DNA of 64,000 nt. It comes from G963663365 sp963663365. GTDB taxonomy: Bacteria; Hinthialibacterota; Hinthialibacteria; Hinthialibacterales; G963663365. The translations under genes and the position numbers were made by a program. The stretch's first letter is position 1, and each line of letters opens with the position of its first letter. Below are positions 7,871 through 17,962 of the stretch, one piece after another. The DNA lies in assembly GCA_963663365.2 (NCBI GenBank), contig CAXXIH010000001.1, positions 930,001 to 994,000 on the forward strand, in the 5' to 3' direction. The notes beneath the pieces are model-generated. The model saw only the letters and a program-made list of their open reading frames with translations. It did not search any database and was not told the DNA's origin.

Positions 7871-8623
7871 ATGATGCAACCGATATCGTTGCAAATGTAT
7901 ACCGTGCGAGACGAAGGTGAGAGAGATTATGCCGATGCGTTGAGGCGGGTAGCGGAAGTCGGCTACCGGGCTGTTGAGCTTGCCGGATGCCCCTTGAGTG
8001 CTTCGGAATTGAAACAAGCGGTTTCTGACATTGGCCTGACAATTTCCGGCGCTCATGCCGGATACGAGCAGCTACGAGACAATCCCCAGGAAGCCATCGA
8101 CTTTAATCTTGAGCTTGGAATTCGCTTTCTTATTTTGCCTTGTCTTGATGAGGAATACCGGGCCGATGAAGAAGGATGGAAGAAGACCGGCGGCGTCATG
8201 AACGAAATAGGACAGCGCTGCAAAGAGAACGGTTTGGTATTTTGTTACCACAATCACAATTTTGAATTTGAGAGATTCAATGGCCGGTATGGTCTGGATA
8301 TTCTGGCTGAGTGTACGGAATCCGAGTTGGTGCAACTCGAAGCCGACACCTATTGGATTCAGTATGCCGGTGAAGATCCCGCCGCCTTTATCAGCAAGCA
8401 TCGTGGACGTTGCCCGCTTGTGCATATCAAAGATATGGCGGCCGGCCCCGGCCGTGAATTCGCCGAGGTTGGGACCGGAATCTTGGATTGGATGAATATC
8501 TTTTCGGCGTGTGATACATCCGGTGTGGAATGGCTGATTGTTGAGCAAGACCGCTGTGCGAGGCCGGTGTGGGAAAGTATCCAAATCAGCCTGAATCGGC
8601 TCAAAGAAATGGGGAGAGTCTGA
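7871..8623 (+). CDS. Sugar phosphate isomerase/epimerase family TIM barrel
   Basis: About 250 residues of the xylose-isomerase-like (AP endonuclease 2) family. Visible are MYTVRDEGE at the N-terminus, VGYRAVELAG, HNHNFEFERF near 137-146, LVHIKDM and GTGILDWMNIF, with the metal-binding His and Glu/Asp positions of this fold. The ATG at 7871 is chosen for its AAAGGA site 7 bases upstream; a longer frame to 7769 would add an unconvincing hydrophobic leader. It sits 100 bases before a Tat-exported Gfo/Idh/MocA gene. Such pairs act in 3-keto-glycoside pathways in other bacteria, where the isomerase-like partner hydrolyses or rearranges the oxidised sugar; this role is inferred. Confidence 0.85.
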   Translation: MMQPISLQMYTVRDEGERDYADALRRVAEVGYRAVELAGCPLSASELKQAVSDIGLTISGAHAGYEQLRDNPQEAIDFNLELGIRFLILPCLDEEYRADEEGWKKTGGVMNEIGQRCKENGLVFCYHNHNFEFERFNGRYGLDILAECTESELVQLEADTYWIQYAGEDPAAFISKHRGRCPLVHIKDMAAGPGREFAEVGTGILDWMNIFSACDTSGVEWLIVEQDRCARPVWESIQISLNRLKEMGRV

Positions 8624-8723
8624 TATTACTAAACTTAAGGGCAATCGATTACTCCTGGCGACATACGGTCCATAGCATGTATACTAGTCGGATTAGATAA
8701 CTTTCAATGAGAGGATTGTTCCC

Positions 8724-10034
8724 ATGGGAAAAATGAATCGTAGATCAGCAATGAAGATGACGGCTGGCACTGCCGGTGCTGTAGCCGCCGCGCAACTGAT
8801 TGGAACCTCGAAATCGTGGGCGGGCGCCAATGACACCATCCGCATTGCGGTTTTGGGTGTGAATGGACGCGGAAGATCGCATATTAATGGCCATCAACCG
8901 GCGGAGAACGTCGAAGTCGTTACCTTGTGTGATCCTGATGAGCAGATTCTGGCCCAAAGGGCTAAAGAATTCGGCGAAAAATACAATAAAACCTTCAAGA
9001 CTGAGACCGACCTTCGCCGGGTTTTGGACGATCCGGACATTGATGCCGTGAGTATCGCTACGCCGAATCATTGGCACTCGCTGGCAGTGATTTGGGCTTG
9101 CCAGGCCGGCAAAGATGCTTATGTCGAAAAGCCCGGCTCGCATAACATTTATGAAGGCCGCAAAATGATTGAAGCTGCGCACAAGTATAACCGCATTGTG
9201 CAACATGGTGTGCAGCTACGCAGTTCACCGGCGATCCAAGAAGCCGTCAAACTGCTGCGTGAAGGCGTGATCGGCGATGTTTATATGGCCCGTGGATTGT
9301 GTTTCCGTTGGCGTGCTTCAATCGGCCATAAGCCGGTGGAACCGGTGCCTGACTATCTCCATTACGATTTATGGCAAGGTCCGGCGCAAGAACGTCCGTT
9401 CACACGGAACTTGGTTCACTACAACTGGCACTGGCACTGGGATTACGGTAACGGTGATGTCGGAAACCAGGGTATCCATGAAACCGATATGTGCATGTGG
9501 GGCCTCGGTGTCGATACCTTCCCTGACAAGATCACGGCCATGGGTGGCAAGTTCCTTTGGGATGATGATAAGGAAACACCTGAAGTTCTGACCACGCTCT
9601 ACAAATACACCGACCAGAATAAGATTATCCAATTCGAGACGCGTCCTTGGTGCACCAATACGGAAGACGGCGCCACCGTGGGTAACATCTTCTACGGCAA
9701 AGATGGCTATATGGTTATTAAAGGCTATGGCCGTTTTGAAACTTATCTCGGAAAGGACCGCGAACCAGGGCCAAAAGGCGATTTCGATCCAGCCGATCTC
9801 CATTACGCCAACTTCCACAAAGCTATTCGCAGCCGCAAGACATCCGATCTGGACGGCCCCGTGGAAACGGCGCACCTGGCTTCGGGTCTCGCCCACCTGG
9901 GGAATATTTCCTACCGTCTTGGCCGGGTGCTTGATTTCGATCCGGAGAAGGAAAAATTCAACGGCGACCGGGAAGCAAACAGAATGCTCACGCGCAAATA
10001 CCGCAAACCTTTTGTTGTTCCTGATAAAGTATAA
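8724..10034 (+). CDS. Tat-exported Gfo/Idh/MocA family oxidoreductase
   Basis: 436 residues. The leader NRRSAMKMTAGTAG with a following Ala-rich stretch is a Tat signal, suited to exporting a folded NAD(P)-bound enzyme. The Rossmann motif is AVLGVNGRGRSHI near 42-54, the EKP cofactor/catalytic motif is in AYVEKPGSHN near 135, and a substrate-site segment is GIHETDMCMWG. The family oxidises or reduces sugar hydroxyls. It follows a sugar isomerase-like gene and is closed by a strong terminator at 10061. Its start has a GAGAGGA site. Confidence 0.93.
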   Translation: MGKMNRRSAMKMTAGTAGAVAAAQLIGTSKSWAGANDTIRIAVLGVNGRGRSHINGHQPAENVEVVTLCDPDEQILAQRAKEFGEKYNKTFKTETDLRRVLDDPDIDAVSIATPNHWHSLAVIWACQAGKDAYVEKPGSHNIYEGRKMIEAAHKYNRIVQHGVQLRSSPAIQEAVKLLREGVIGDVYMARGLCFRWRASIGHKPVEPVPDYLHYDLWQGPAQERPFTRNLVHYNWHWHWDYGNGDVGNQGIHETDMCMWGLGVDTFPDKITAMGGKFLWDDDKETPEVLTTLYKYTDQNKIIQFETRPWCTNTEDGATVGNIFYGKDGYMVIKGYGRFETYLGKDREPGPKGDFDPADLHYANFHKAIRSRKTSDLDGPVETAHLASGLAHLGNISYRLGRVLDFDPEKEKFNGDREANRMLTRKYRKPFVVPDKV

Positions 10035-10060
10035 GTGTAAGAGCGAAAGTTGAATGCCAA

Positions 10061-10094
10061 ACGGCCCGGAGTTTTCGCTCCGGGCCGTTTTTTA
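10061..10094 (+). terminator. Rho-independent terminator
   Basis: Eleven-base perfect stem (ACGGCCCGGAG / CTCCGGGCCGT), six-base loop, then six T. It ends the sugar isomerase and Gfo/Idh/MocA unit, 26 bases past the stop. Confidence 0.93.
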
Positions 10095-10163
10095 TGTGCT
10101 AGACTATGGCCGGTCCTCTGCGTTTCTCGGGAGTCTTTATTCCAGTGTACGGGAGTTGGGAAA

Positions 10164-11369
10164 ATGAAAACGAATGCAATCCTTATCTGTGTGTTAGGTT
10201 TATTTTTTGCGGCTGGGGCTCAGAAGGCCGATTTTATGCCGATACAGAACGGCTCTGTCTATGAGGGATTGCGTATCGGGAGCGACCTTACCGCCGATAA
10301 ACCACAATCGAAGTGCTGGTATTACGGGGGAAAATGGTGGGCGGTATTAAGCCCGGGGCAAACACTGATCTTGTTCTCTTTCGATGGAAAAGAATGGCGG
10401 CAGGAATTTGTTTTACAATCTGAATTCACGGCCTATGCGGACTGTTTTGTGGATGGAAGCGATGTTTATATTTTGGCATATGCTTCTCGATTGACAAAAA
10501 TCTTCAAACTGCATGATGCGGGCGGGAACTATGAGATTGCACCCGGCTGGGAAGAACCAGTGGCTTTGGAACTGAATGGCTCCAGTGAGTCGGCCACATT
10601 GGTTCGCGATTCAGCCGGCGTGTTGTGGGTCGCCGCTGAGGAATTGACCAACATCAATCTTTATCATTCGACGCTAACGGAGCGTGATTGGGAAGGTCCG
10701 GTTACTGTCCGCGAGGGTGTCGATGGCGACGATATTGCCGTGCTTACCAAACTTACCGGAAATCGGATCGCTGTTATTTGGTCGGATCAGGCTCGTGGCG
10801 AGTTTGGCATGGCCATACACGAAGATGGCGCACCTGTTGATGCGTGGACATTAGAGACAGCTGCCAGCGGCGGACCGGTTTCAGATGATCACATCAATGT
10901 TGCCCTGGCTTCCGATGGAACCCTGTATATGGCGGTCAAAACCGAATTCGACACCAATGATATGATCCAACTTGGTGTGTTACGCCGCACGCCAGATGGA
11001 GAGTGGTCTGAAATAATTCCGATTACCGTACTTTCGGCGACAAATACCGGCACGCGTCCTATTGTGCTTCTGAATGAGCAAGCGCAGGAAATCTACGTTT
11101 TCTTTACCAATTGGGCTGATTCTCCGCGCACGATATCCGCAAAAAGTTCACCGCTTTCCAATATTGAATTTCCGCTGGAAAGCATCCGGATTATGGAATC
11201 GAAATACGATCTCAATAATGTCACTTCAACCAAGCAGAATGTCGACCGTCAGACCGGGCTCATGATTATGGCTGCTCCCGCCAATTCACGGACAATTGAC
11301 TACGCCTTCATTCGCGATTTTGCAGCGCTTGGCGGCAAGGCCTCATCGGGGGATTGGGAGAGATATTAA
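10164..11369 (+). CDS. Secreted BNR/sialidase-like beta-propeller protein
   Basis: About 401 residues from the ATG at 10164, which starts a clear signal peptide (MKTNAILICVLGLFFAAGAQ). The rest is beta-rich with repeated short strands and Asp/Trp patterns such as LFSFDGKEWRQEF, VRDSAGVLWVAAE and LASDGTLYMAVK, typical of BNR or sialidase-like propellers. No catalytic set is recognised. It lies after the terminator of the previous unit and converges on the FAD oxidoreductase with four bases between the stops. A carbohydrate-binding or sensing role is possible but unproven. Confidence 0.7.
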   Translation: MKTNAILICVLGLFFAAGAQKADFMPIQNGSVYEGLRIGSDLTADKPQSKCWYYGGKWWAVLSPGQTLILFSFDGKEWRQEFVLQSEFTAYADCFVDGSDVYILAYASRLTKIFKLHDAGGNYEIAPGWEEPVALELNGSSESATLVRDSAGVLWVAAEELTNINLYHSTLTERDWEGPVTVREGVDGDDIAVLTKLTGNRIAVIWSDQARGEFGMAIHEDGAPVDAWTLETAASGGPVSDDHINVALASDGTLYMAVKTEFDTNDMIQLGVLRRTPDGEWSEIIPITVLSATNTGTRPIVLLNEQAQEIYVFFTNWADSPRTISAKSSPLSNIEFPLESIRIMESKYDLNNVTSTKQNVDRQTGLMIMAAPANSRTIDYAFIRDFAALGGKASSGDWERY

Positions 11370-11373
11370 TTTC

Positions 11374-13107
11374 TTATCGAGGCTTGGTTTGGGGCCAGTC
11401 GATTTCGACTCCTTGGTCCTGTATCCAATTTTGGAATTCCTGAAGCAGGCTTTTTGTATTGCGGACCTGCCGGGGAATCGTCTGTTTGCGAAGGCAAAAG
11501 GCTGCCAGTGCGCCCGCCGCTTCGCCGATGTTCCATTCCACCGGATGCAATCGGTAGCAGCCGTTGGTGATGTGAGTAACACCCAAGTTTTTACAGGCAG
11601 GCAGCAGGTTTTGCATCCGAATTGGGATGAGTGCTCCCAAGGGGATTTGAAAGGGCAGGGAACTGATATCCACGTAGTTTACGCCGCTGGTACTCGGATG
11701 AAGGTCGATGCGGTAACTGCCCACGCCCACGGAATCGTGGAAATGCTCGGCCGTCAATTCGTCTATTGATAATCCAGTGGTTTCCATGCGGGCTTCCGTG
11801 CCGACATGTTGTTCGAGTACGGTAAATTCTGCTTTGATGCGTCTGGCCTCGCGGATGTATGGATATTTTGCCAAGCCGTGCTCGGTTCCGCAGATGTCAC
11901 CGCGCAAGCGCAGGCCCGGCCACCCGGTTTTGCCGTCTTCGCGCGGGGCTTCGGTCTGCATCCAATAGAAAAGCGCCAAGCTAAGTTGCATCGCACCCCG
12001 GAAATGCCTTTGAGATTCTTCATCCGGAATTTCATATAGGTTGCCGAGCCAATAATCGTTCATCGGCCAGTTTACAAGGCATATGTCGCTTGCATAGGTT
12101 CCGGGCTGAAAGTGGCCTTTGTATGCGATACGCCTGTAACGCCAAAACCCGCTCTGCCGGTTTGCGCTTTCTTCGATAGGATTACAGGTGCGCTCAATGG
12201 GCTCCAACGTAACCGGATGCGTGTACTTCCAGGAGAGCTGCTTCCCGGGCCAAGGGGGTTCCATTTTCGGCATGTAATCACACCAAAACGCATAGTCTTC
12301 CGGCCGGTCGATGGTGTGGTCTTCACCATCGAGATAGTCCATGGCAAAACACCAAGTACAGGCTTGAATGTTTAACGGCTCCGCTTTGGCTGTGGCATGC
12401 GGTTCTCCGGTTTCGCTTTGGGCTTCAGCGCCGGTGACATATTCTGTCCCGGTCATAGGGAGAAGATCGCCGAGTTCGGTGCCATCGAGTATATAGGATG
12501 CGGTGATTGTGATTTCGTTTCCGGATTCCAGGCTTTTTGCCGTAACACATTCGACATTATCGCCGGTTGTGGCGGCCCGAAGCGCTTTATGGCGCAAAAG
12601 GAGTGTTAGACGGGACGAACTGATATACGGTGCAAAAAGATTTTGAAACACTGCTAATGCGGCACGTGGTTCGTGGCAAATGCGGGATACGCTACCCAAG
12701 CCGGGATTCAAATTCCATTGATCTTTGGCTTCGGATGTCAGTGGGTAATTACGTTTGTAGTAATCGCGAATTGCCGTACGAAATTCTCTATAAGCCCGCG
12801 TGCAACCGAACTGTTCGATCCAGGGATGTTCATCCGGGGGGACCGCCTGTTGGGTGAGTTGGCCCCCGATCCAAGCGGTTTCTTCTGTCATAATAACGCG
12901 GCAACCATTCCGCAATGCAGCCAGAGCCGCCGCACAAGAGCCTAGACCGCCTCCGACAATGAGCACTTCGCATGATAATTCCTGCGCGCGGAGGGTTGGT
13001 ATACTTTCTGCCGAAACAGCGATTGCCGAAGCCGGTATCCAAGAGGAAGATGCCAAAATCGCCGGTAATCCTATCTGCATGTTTTGCATAAAATCGCGTC
13101 TTTTCAT
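11374..13107 (-). CDS. Exported FAD-dependent oxidoreductase (FAD_oxidored family)
   Basis: 577 residues from the ATG at 13107, which has AGGAT 8 bases upstream and begins MKRRDFMQNM, a Tat-type leader. The FAD-binding motif is VLIVGGGLGSCAAALAALR, followed by TEETAWIGGQLTQQ, typical of this family of periplasmic flavoproteins found near sugar genes in PVC-like bacteria. Further conserved patterns include LDGTELGDLLPMTG and a C-terminal RLHPVEWNIGEAAGALAAF. The substrate is unknown; nearby glycosidase and Gfo/Idh/MocA genes suggest a sugar or polyol derivative. Confidence 0.85.
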   Translation of the reverse strand: MKRRDFMQNMQIGLPAILASSSWIPASAIAVSAESIPTLRAQELSCEVLIVGGGLGSCAAALAALRNGCRVIMTEETAWIGGQLTQQAVPPDEHPWIEQFGCTRAYREFRTAIRDYYKRNYPLTSEAKDQWNLNPGLGSVSRICHEPRAALAVFQNLFAPYISSSRLTLLLRHKALRAATTGDNVECVTAKSLESGNEITITASYILDGTELGDLLPMTGTEYVTGAEAQSETGEPHATAKAEPLNIQACTWCFAMDYLDGEDHTIDRPEDYAFWCDYMPKMEPPWPGKQLSWKYTHPVTLEPIERTCNPIEESANRQSGFWRYRRIAYKGHFQPGTYASDICLVNWPMNDYWLGNLYEIPDEESQRHFRGAMQLSLALFYWMQTEAPREDGKTGWPGLRLRGDICGTEHGLAKYPYIREARRIKAEFTVLEQHVGTEARMETTGLSIDELTAEHFHDSVGVGSYRIDLHPSTSGVNYVDISSLPFQIPLGALIPIRMQNLLPACKNLGVTHITNGCYRLHPVEWNIGEAAGALAAFCLRKQTIPRQVRNTKSLLQEFQNWIQDQGVEIDWPQTKPR

Positions 13108-13251
13108 GAGACATAATCCTTTGCGCATTTTGACTTTATGAAATGTCGATTTTAGCTCATTCTTTGCCGCGCGTCACTCTCTGGTGATTTGTCTATTGAA
13201 ACCGGCTTTGTCAGTGGATATTGCAGATATTTGGAATTATGGTTTTTCTGT

Positions 13252-13288
13252 AAATACAAAAACGCCATCCAAGGAACTTGGATGGCGT
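13252..13288 (-). terminator. Rho-independent terminator after the prepilin-like gene
   Basis: Twelve-base perfect stem ACGCCATCCAAG / CTTGGATGGCGT (13262-13273, 13277-13288) with a three-base loop and a T-rich tract on the minus strand, 33 bases after the stop at 13321. Confidence 0.92.
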
Positions 13289-13320
13289 CATAATTTATTG
13301 AGGATTTTTCGTTACGGTTG

Positions 13321-13992
13321 TCACCGCCCACCGGCGTTGTTTATCAGGACCGGTCCGCCACCCGAGCGCATCATGATATCGCCGATGCTGTTGACGCCAT
13401 TGGAAGAGGAGTAGGGAATTCCATAGCGTACGCCATCCTGTGTATACATTTTGGCGGCTGCCGGTCCGAAAGCGAACAAAACATAGTCACCGGGCTTTAA
13501 TTCCGGATCGAAACCGGTGCCACCGTGATCGGCGCCGCTAATCATATTGTCTTCATCGATATATAAATAGACATCGTTTCCCACTTGGCCAAAGCGTTCG
13601 GAATGGCCGCCGGACATAGATGCCAGCAGCGAGCCCGCAAAGGGATCTTTGGGTATCGAACCGAGATACGATGTTGGACTTGTTAACGGTGCGAGAACGT
13701 GAACTTGACGGCGAGAACCTTCAGGGAGAGCCCCTACGCCGGCAAAGGAATCTTTCATGCGGGTTTGGCCGATCTCTGTATCGTCGTCCCAAAAATCGAC
13801 AAGCATCAGATTTCGGTCGAATCGGAAGGAATCAATCGCAGTCATTGCGGATCTCATGTCCGCTTGTGAACGAGCTATTTTTGCCCGCACCTGTGCATTG
13901 AGAAAATTAGGTACGGCAATTGCCGCCAAAATTCCGATAATCGCAACCACAATAAGCAGTTCAATTAGCGTGAAGCCGCTTCGGGTTTTCAT
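13321..13992 (-). CDS. Type IV prepilin-like / pseudopilin protein
   Basis: 223 residues from the ATG at 13992, with GGAGG six bases upstream. It has a canonical prepilin peptidase site, RSG|FTLIELLIVVAIIGIL, with Glu at mature position 5, then a hydrophobic helix continuing into an amphipathic stretch (NAQVRAKIARSQADM). The C-terminal globular domain is rich in Gly and Asp, unusual for a simple pilin, and resembles large single-copy pseudopilins of Hydrogenedentota or PVC-type bacteria. It stands alone with its own terminator rather than in a secretion operon. Confidence 0.9.
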   Translation of the reverse strand: MKTRSGFTLIELLIVVAIIGILAAIAVPNFLNAQVRAKIARSQADMRSAMTAIDSFRFDRNLMLVDFWDDDTEIGQTRMKDSFAGVGALPEGSRRQVHVLAPLTSPTSYLGSIPKDPFAGSLLASMSGGHSERFGQVGNDVYLYIDEDNMISGADHGGTGFDPELKPGDYVLFAFGPAAAKMYTQDGVRYGIPYSSSNGVNSIGDIMMRSGGGPVLINNAGGR

Positions 13993-14162
13993 GTTTGACC
14001 TCCATATCCCTGCCATTTACGGATAAGTGATTCATAAATGGTCGCCAAATAATCTCTACCAAGCAATTGGGTAACATACTTAATAGATGTTTACAACAGG
14101 CTTTTAGGGAATTCAGCCAAAATATCCTTACTTAACATGTGGATAAAATATATGCATCCCGC

Positions 14163-16790
14163 CTATGCGGCTTCCCGGTTCTCATTCTGATGCCGTACTA
14201 TTAGTTCGTCATTCTCAATGTCAATGACAAGGTGCGCGCCTTCAAGGATGTCTCCAGCGATCAGCGCCCGGCCAACGCGGGTTTCTAATTCACGCTGCAA
14301 AAACCGCTTGAGCGGACGCGCTCCATAGACCGGATCGAAAGCGCTTTTGACAACGAAATCCCGGGCCGGTTCTGTGAGTTCCACCGTAATTCTCCGGTCT
14401 TCCAGTCTGTCACGTAATTCTGCCACTAGTAGATCGACAATCTTCTTGATTTCGTCTCTGGTTAGCGGCCGGAATAACACAATATCATCGACACGATTTA
14501 AGAATTCCGGGCGGAAATGTTGACGCAGTTCCTGCATAACCCGGTTACGGATGTCATCTCGCAACTCACCGTTGTCGGTGACGCCTTCCAGCAGATAGGG
14601 AGAGCCGATATTTGAAGTCATAATGACCACGGTATTTTTGAAATCTACCGTGCGGCCTTGTGAATCGGTTACGCGTCCGTCATCGAGAATTTGCAATAGG
14701 ACATTAAAAACATCGTGATGTGCTTTTTCGATTTCATCGAAAAGAATGACGGAGTAAGGTTTACGCCGGACGGCTTCGGTCAACTGGCCGCCCTCTTCAA
14801 AGCCGACATAGCCCGGAGGCGCGCCGAGCAAGCGGGAGACGGCATGGCGTTCCATGTACTCGGACATGTCGATTCGGACCATGTTCTCTTCGCTGTCGAA
14901 GAGCGCTTCAGCCAGTGTTTTGGCAAGCTCGGTTTTGCCGACACCCGTGGGGCCGAGGAAGATGAAGGAACCGATGGGCCGCCGTGGGTCTTTGATTCCG
15001 GCTCTGGCGCGTATTACCGCATCGGTCACCAGTTTCACGGCTTCATCTTGTCCCACAACCCGTTCATGTAGAACCTCATCGAGTTTCAGGAGTTTTTCGC
15101 GTTCGCCTTCAACCAAACGCGAAACGGGAATGCCGGTCCAACGAGAGACAATTTCTGCGATTTCTTCTTCGGTAACTTCTTCGCGCAGCAGTTTTGAGGT
15201 TTTCTGTTTTTCAACGAGGCGTTCTTCTTCCTCTTTTAACTGCCTTTCTAACTCCGGAAGCCGCCCGTGACGCAACTCTGCCGCCCGATTGAGATCGTAG
15301 GCTCTTTCGGCCTCTTCGATTTCATGGCGGAGTTTTTCGAGGTTTTCGCGCAAGGCCTGGACTTTATGAATCGCTTCTTTTTCCGATTCCCATTGTGCGC
15401 GCATCGAATCCGCCTTGGCACGCACATCGGCGAGCTCTTTATGCAGCGCCTCCAGACGCTCTTTGCTGGCTTTGTCTTTTTCTTTCTTTAAAGCCGCCTC
15501 TTCGATTTCCAACTGCATGACTCGCCGGGTGGCCTCATCGAGTTCAGAGGGCATGGAGTCGATTTCAGTTCGAATCATGGCGCAGGCTTCATCGACCAAG
15601 TCGATGGCCTTATCCGGCAAGAAACGATCGGAGATATAGCGATTGGAAAGCACGGCTGCTCCGACTAGTGCGTTATCTTGGATGCGTACGCCGTGATGAA
15701 CCTCATACCGCTCGCGCAATCCACGCAGAATCGAGATGGTGTCTTCGACCGTTGGTTGATCAACCAACACAGGCTGGAAACGGCGTTCAAGTGCGGCGTC
15801 TTTTTCAACATGCTGGCGGTATTCATCTAATGTTGTTGCGCCAATGCAGTGTAATTCGCCACGGGCCAACATCGGTTTCAGCATGTTGCCCGCATCCATT
15901 GCACCTTCGGCTTTGCCTGCACCCACAATGGTATGCATCTCATCGATAAACAGCAGAATCCGGCCTTCGCTCTCTTTAATTTCTTGCAGAACCGCTTTAA
16001 GACGTTCTTCAAATTCGCCTCGGTATTTTGCACCAGCCACCAATGAACCCATATCCAGGGCAAAGATGGTTTTGTCTTTTAGGCCCTCGGGCACATCTCC
16101 CCGCACGATTCGTTGTGCCAAACCTTCGGCAATGGCGGTTTTGCCGACACCCGGTTCGCCGATCAAAACGGGATTGTTCTTTGTCTTTCGGGAGAGAATA
16201 CGAATCACACGGCGGATTTCGGCATCGCGTCCGATTACCGGATCTAACCGGCCACGCCGGACTTCATCGACAAGATCACGTCCGAAACGGGTTAGCGCAT
16301 CGTATGCCGTTTCCGGATCAGCGCTGGTTACGCGTTGATGGCCACGTACATCGGAAAGCGCTTTTAGGAAAGAATCGCGAGATACTCCGGCTTCTTTGAA
16401 CAGACGTCCGGCTTCTGTCTTTGTGCCTTCATCAATAAGCGCCAAAGTCAGATGTTCGACCGATACATACGAGTCTTTCAGCCGCTTGGCTTCGTCTTCG
16501 GCTTTGACCAAAACGCTGTTGAGGCGTTGGGTGATATAGACTTTTCCCGGTTCGGCTCCCGGACCTGACACACGGGGGCGATTACGCAGGCAGGTTTCGA
16601 CACTGGCGCGGAATGGTTCGATGGCAACATCCATCTTATTGAGCAGACGCGGAAGTAATCCGTCACTCTGCTGTAGAAGGGCGCTTAATAGATGCTCGCC
16701 GTCAATCTCCACATGACCCATACGTGTGGCAATTGACTGCGCATCGCTGAGCGCCTGCTGGGATTTTTGAGTCAGACGATTTGGGACCAT
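14163..16790 (-). CDS. clpB: ATP-dependent protein disaggregase ClpB
   Basis: 875-residue Hsp100 chaperone that, with DnaK, pulls polypeptides out of aggregates. The Clp N-domain occupies about 1-145. NBD1 has Walker A GEPGVGKTA and Walker B ILLFIDEMHT. The coiled-coil middle domain, which marks ClpB rather than ClpA/C, spans about 400-525. NBD2 has GPTGVGKTE and VILFDEIEKAH. The C-terminal end includes GARPLKRFLQRELE. The ATG follows GGAGGTGCCTT. No CIRCE element is seen upstream. Confidence 0.97.
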   Translation of the reverse strand: MVPNRLTQKSQQALSDAQSIATRMGHVEIDGEHLLSALLQQSDGLLPRLLNKMDVAIEPFRASVETCLRNRPRVSGPGAEPGKVYITQRLNSVLVKAEDEAKRLKDSYVSVEHLTLALIDEGTKTEAGRLFKEAGVSRDSFLKALSDVRGHQRVTSADPETAYDALTRFGRDLVDEVRRGRLDPVIGRDAEIRRVIRILSRKTKNNPVLIGEPGVGKTAIAEGLAQRIVRGDVPEGLKDKTIFALDMGSLVAGAKYRGEFEERLKAVLQEIKESEGRILLFIDEMHTIVGAGKAEGAMDAGNMLKPMLARGELHCIGATTLDEYRQHVEKDAALERRFQPVLVDQPTVEDTISILRGLRERYEVHHGVRIQDNALVGAAVLSNRYISDRFLPDKAIDLVDEACAMIRTEIDSMPSELDEATRRVMQLEIEEAALKKEKDKASKERLEALHKELADVRAKADSMRAQWESEKEAIHKVQALRENLEKLRHEIEEAERAYDLNRAAELRHGRLPELERQLKEEEERLVEKQKTSKLLREEVTEEEIAEIVSRWTGIPVSRLVEGEREKLLKLDEVLHERVVGQDEAVKLVTDAVIRARAGIKDPRRPIGSFIFLGPTGVGKTELAKTLAEALFDSEENMVRIDMSEYMERHAVSRLLGAPPGYVGFEEGGQLTEAVRRKPYSVILFDEIEKAHHDVFNVLLQILDDGRVTDSQGRTVDFKNTVVIMTSNIGSPYLLEGVTDNGELRDDIRNRVMQELRQHFRPEFLNRVDDIVLFRPLTRDEIKKIVDLLVAELRDRLEDRRITVELTEPARDFVVKSAFDPVYGARPLKRFLQRELETRVGRALIAGDILEGAHLVIDIENDELIVRHQNENREAA

Positions 16791-16918
16791 AAGGCACCTC
16801 CATCAAGAGGCGGGTACAAGATTTCATTTTATCCCGCCGCAGATTAAGAGAGGCAAATACTATTCCAAATCAGAATCTTTGTAAGTTATTGTTTATTCTA
16901 AATTTACGCCACAACCTT

Positions 16919-16951
16919 AAAAAGAAAACTGCGCCAATGTGGCGCAGTTTT
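16919..16951 (-). terminator. Rho-independent terminator after the ThuA gene
   Basis: Perfect stem AAAACTGCGCC / GGCGCAGTTTT (16925-16935, 16941-16951) with a five-base loop and T-rich tail on the minus strand, 45 bases after the ThuA stop. The A/T-rich arm ends could let it also work on the plus strand. Confidence 0.9.
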
Positions 16952-16995
16952 GCGGAATTCTGTTTGAGGAGAATTGAATTGTAAATCAGCTAAGA

Positions 16996-17733
16996 CTATG
17001 CCCCGGGAACCGGCTCAAGAGGCGGCTTGTTGTCGAACTGAGGCTGAGGACCGGCAACCGGTGCGGCCCAACGCAGACCATTGGCGAGTACACGCAGGAT
17101 TTTCTCATTGTAAAAAATGGGATAGGTCTCGTGCCCGGGCCGGAAATAGAAGATTTTGCCTTTGCCCCGATGGTAGCAGCAACCGCTACGGAAGACTTCT
17201 CCCCCTTGGAACCAGCTGATGAAGACAAGGTCATCCGGTGTGGGGATGTCGAAAAACTCACCATACATCTCGGTATGTTCGAGTTCGATGAATTCGCCTT
17301 CGATTCCTTCAACGATCTGGTGACCCGGTTTCACGATCCAGAGCCGTTCTTTCTCGCCGATTTCCCGCCATTTCAGAGAGCAGGTTGTGCCCATTAGCTT
17401 ACGGAATATCTTGGAGTAATGAGCGGAGTGCATCGCGACAAGACCCATGCCCCCCAGGATGCGTGCGTGCACACGCTCCACGATCTCATCTTTGACATCA
17501 TCATGGGCCATGTGCCCCCACCACATCAGAACATCCGTGTTTTCCAGGACTTCTTCAGTTAAGCCATGCTCCGGCTCATCCAAGGTGGCCGTGCGGATTT
17601 CCAGGCTGGGAAATTGGCTTAATCCTTTGGCAATCGCCGTATGAATGCCATCGGGGTAGACGGCCTTAACATCGTCATCGGATTTTTCATGACGAAATTC
17701 ATTCCATATCGTTACGCGAATCGGATCGCTCAT
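16996..17733 (-). CDS. ThuA family protein (trehalose utilisation domain)
   Basis: 245 residues from the ATG at 17733, chosen because an AAAGGAA site precedes it and the conserved fold begins at once (MSDPIRVTIWNEF). The ThuA/class I glutamine amidotransferase-like fold is seen in VLMWWGHMAHDDV, GLVAMHSAHYSKIF, LEHTEMYGEFFDIP, the FRSGCCYHRGKGKIFYFRPGHE block and a final LANGLRWA. No signal peptide is present, so it is cytoplasmic. Family members work in trehalose or other sugar use, often as partners of Gfo/Idh/MocA enzymes in keto-sugar pathways; the exact reaction is unsettled. Confidence 0.9.
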   Translation of the reverse strand: MSDPIRVTIWNEFRHEKSDDDVKAVYPDGIHTAIAKGLSQFPSLEIRTATLDEPEHGLTEEVLENTDVLMWWGHMAHDDVKDEIVERVHARILGGMGLVAMHSAHYSKIFRKLMGTTCSLKWREIGEKERLWIVKPGHQIVEGIEGEFIELEHTEMYGEFFDIPTPDDLVFISWFQGGEVFRSGCCYHRGKGKIFYFRPGHETYPIFYNEKILRVLANGLRWAAPVAGPQPQFDNKPPLEPVPGA

Positions 17734-17962
17734 GTGGGCAATTCCTTTCTTTCCATAAACGGGTGTACATAGAACCATCGGCCCATTTCAGAGTACAGTA
17801 GCGTTCCAACCAGAGGGCCAAAGGGGCGAGACAACAATACAAGCGAAACCCGATAATCCGTGCTTACATTCTTGTAGTTATAGGCGGCGTTGATTTGGTG
17901 GCCGAGTTTGCATTGTGGTGATTTGTGAAAATTGGATTTGGGCGACTATGCATTGACAGTCA

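Noticed and set aside
9369..9896. Open frame of 175 codons on the minus strand
   Set aside because: Antisense shadow of the Gfo/Idh/MocA gene at 8724.
16791..16920. CIRCE or other heat-shock operator before clpB
   Set aside because: No TTAGCACTC-N9-GAGTGCTAA pattern or other clear palindrome is present.
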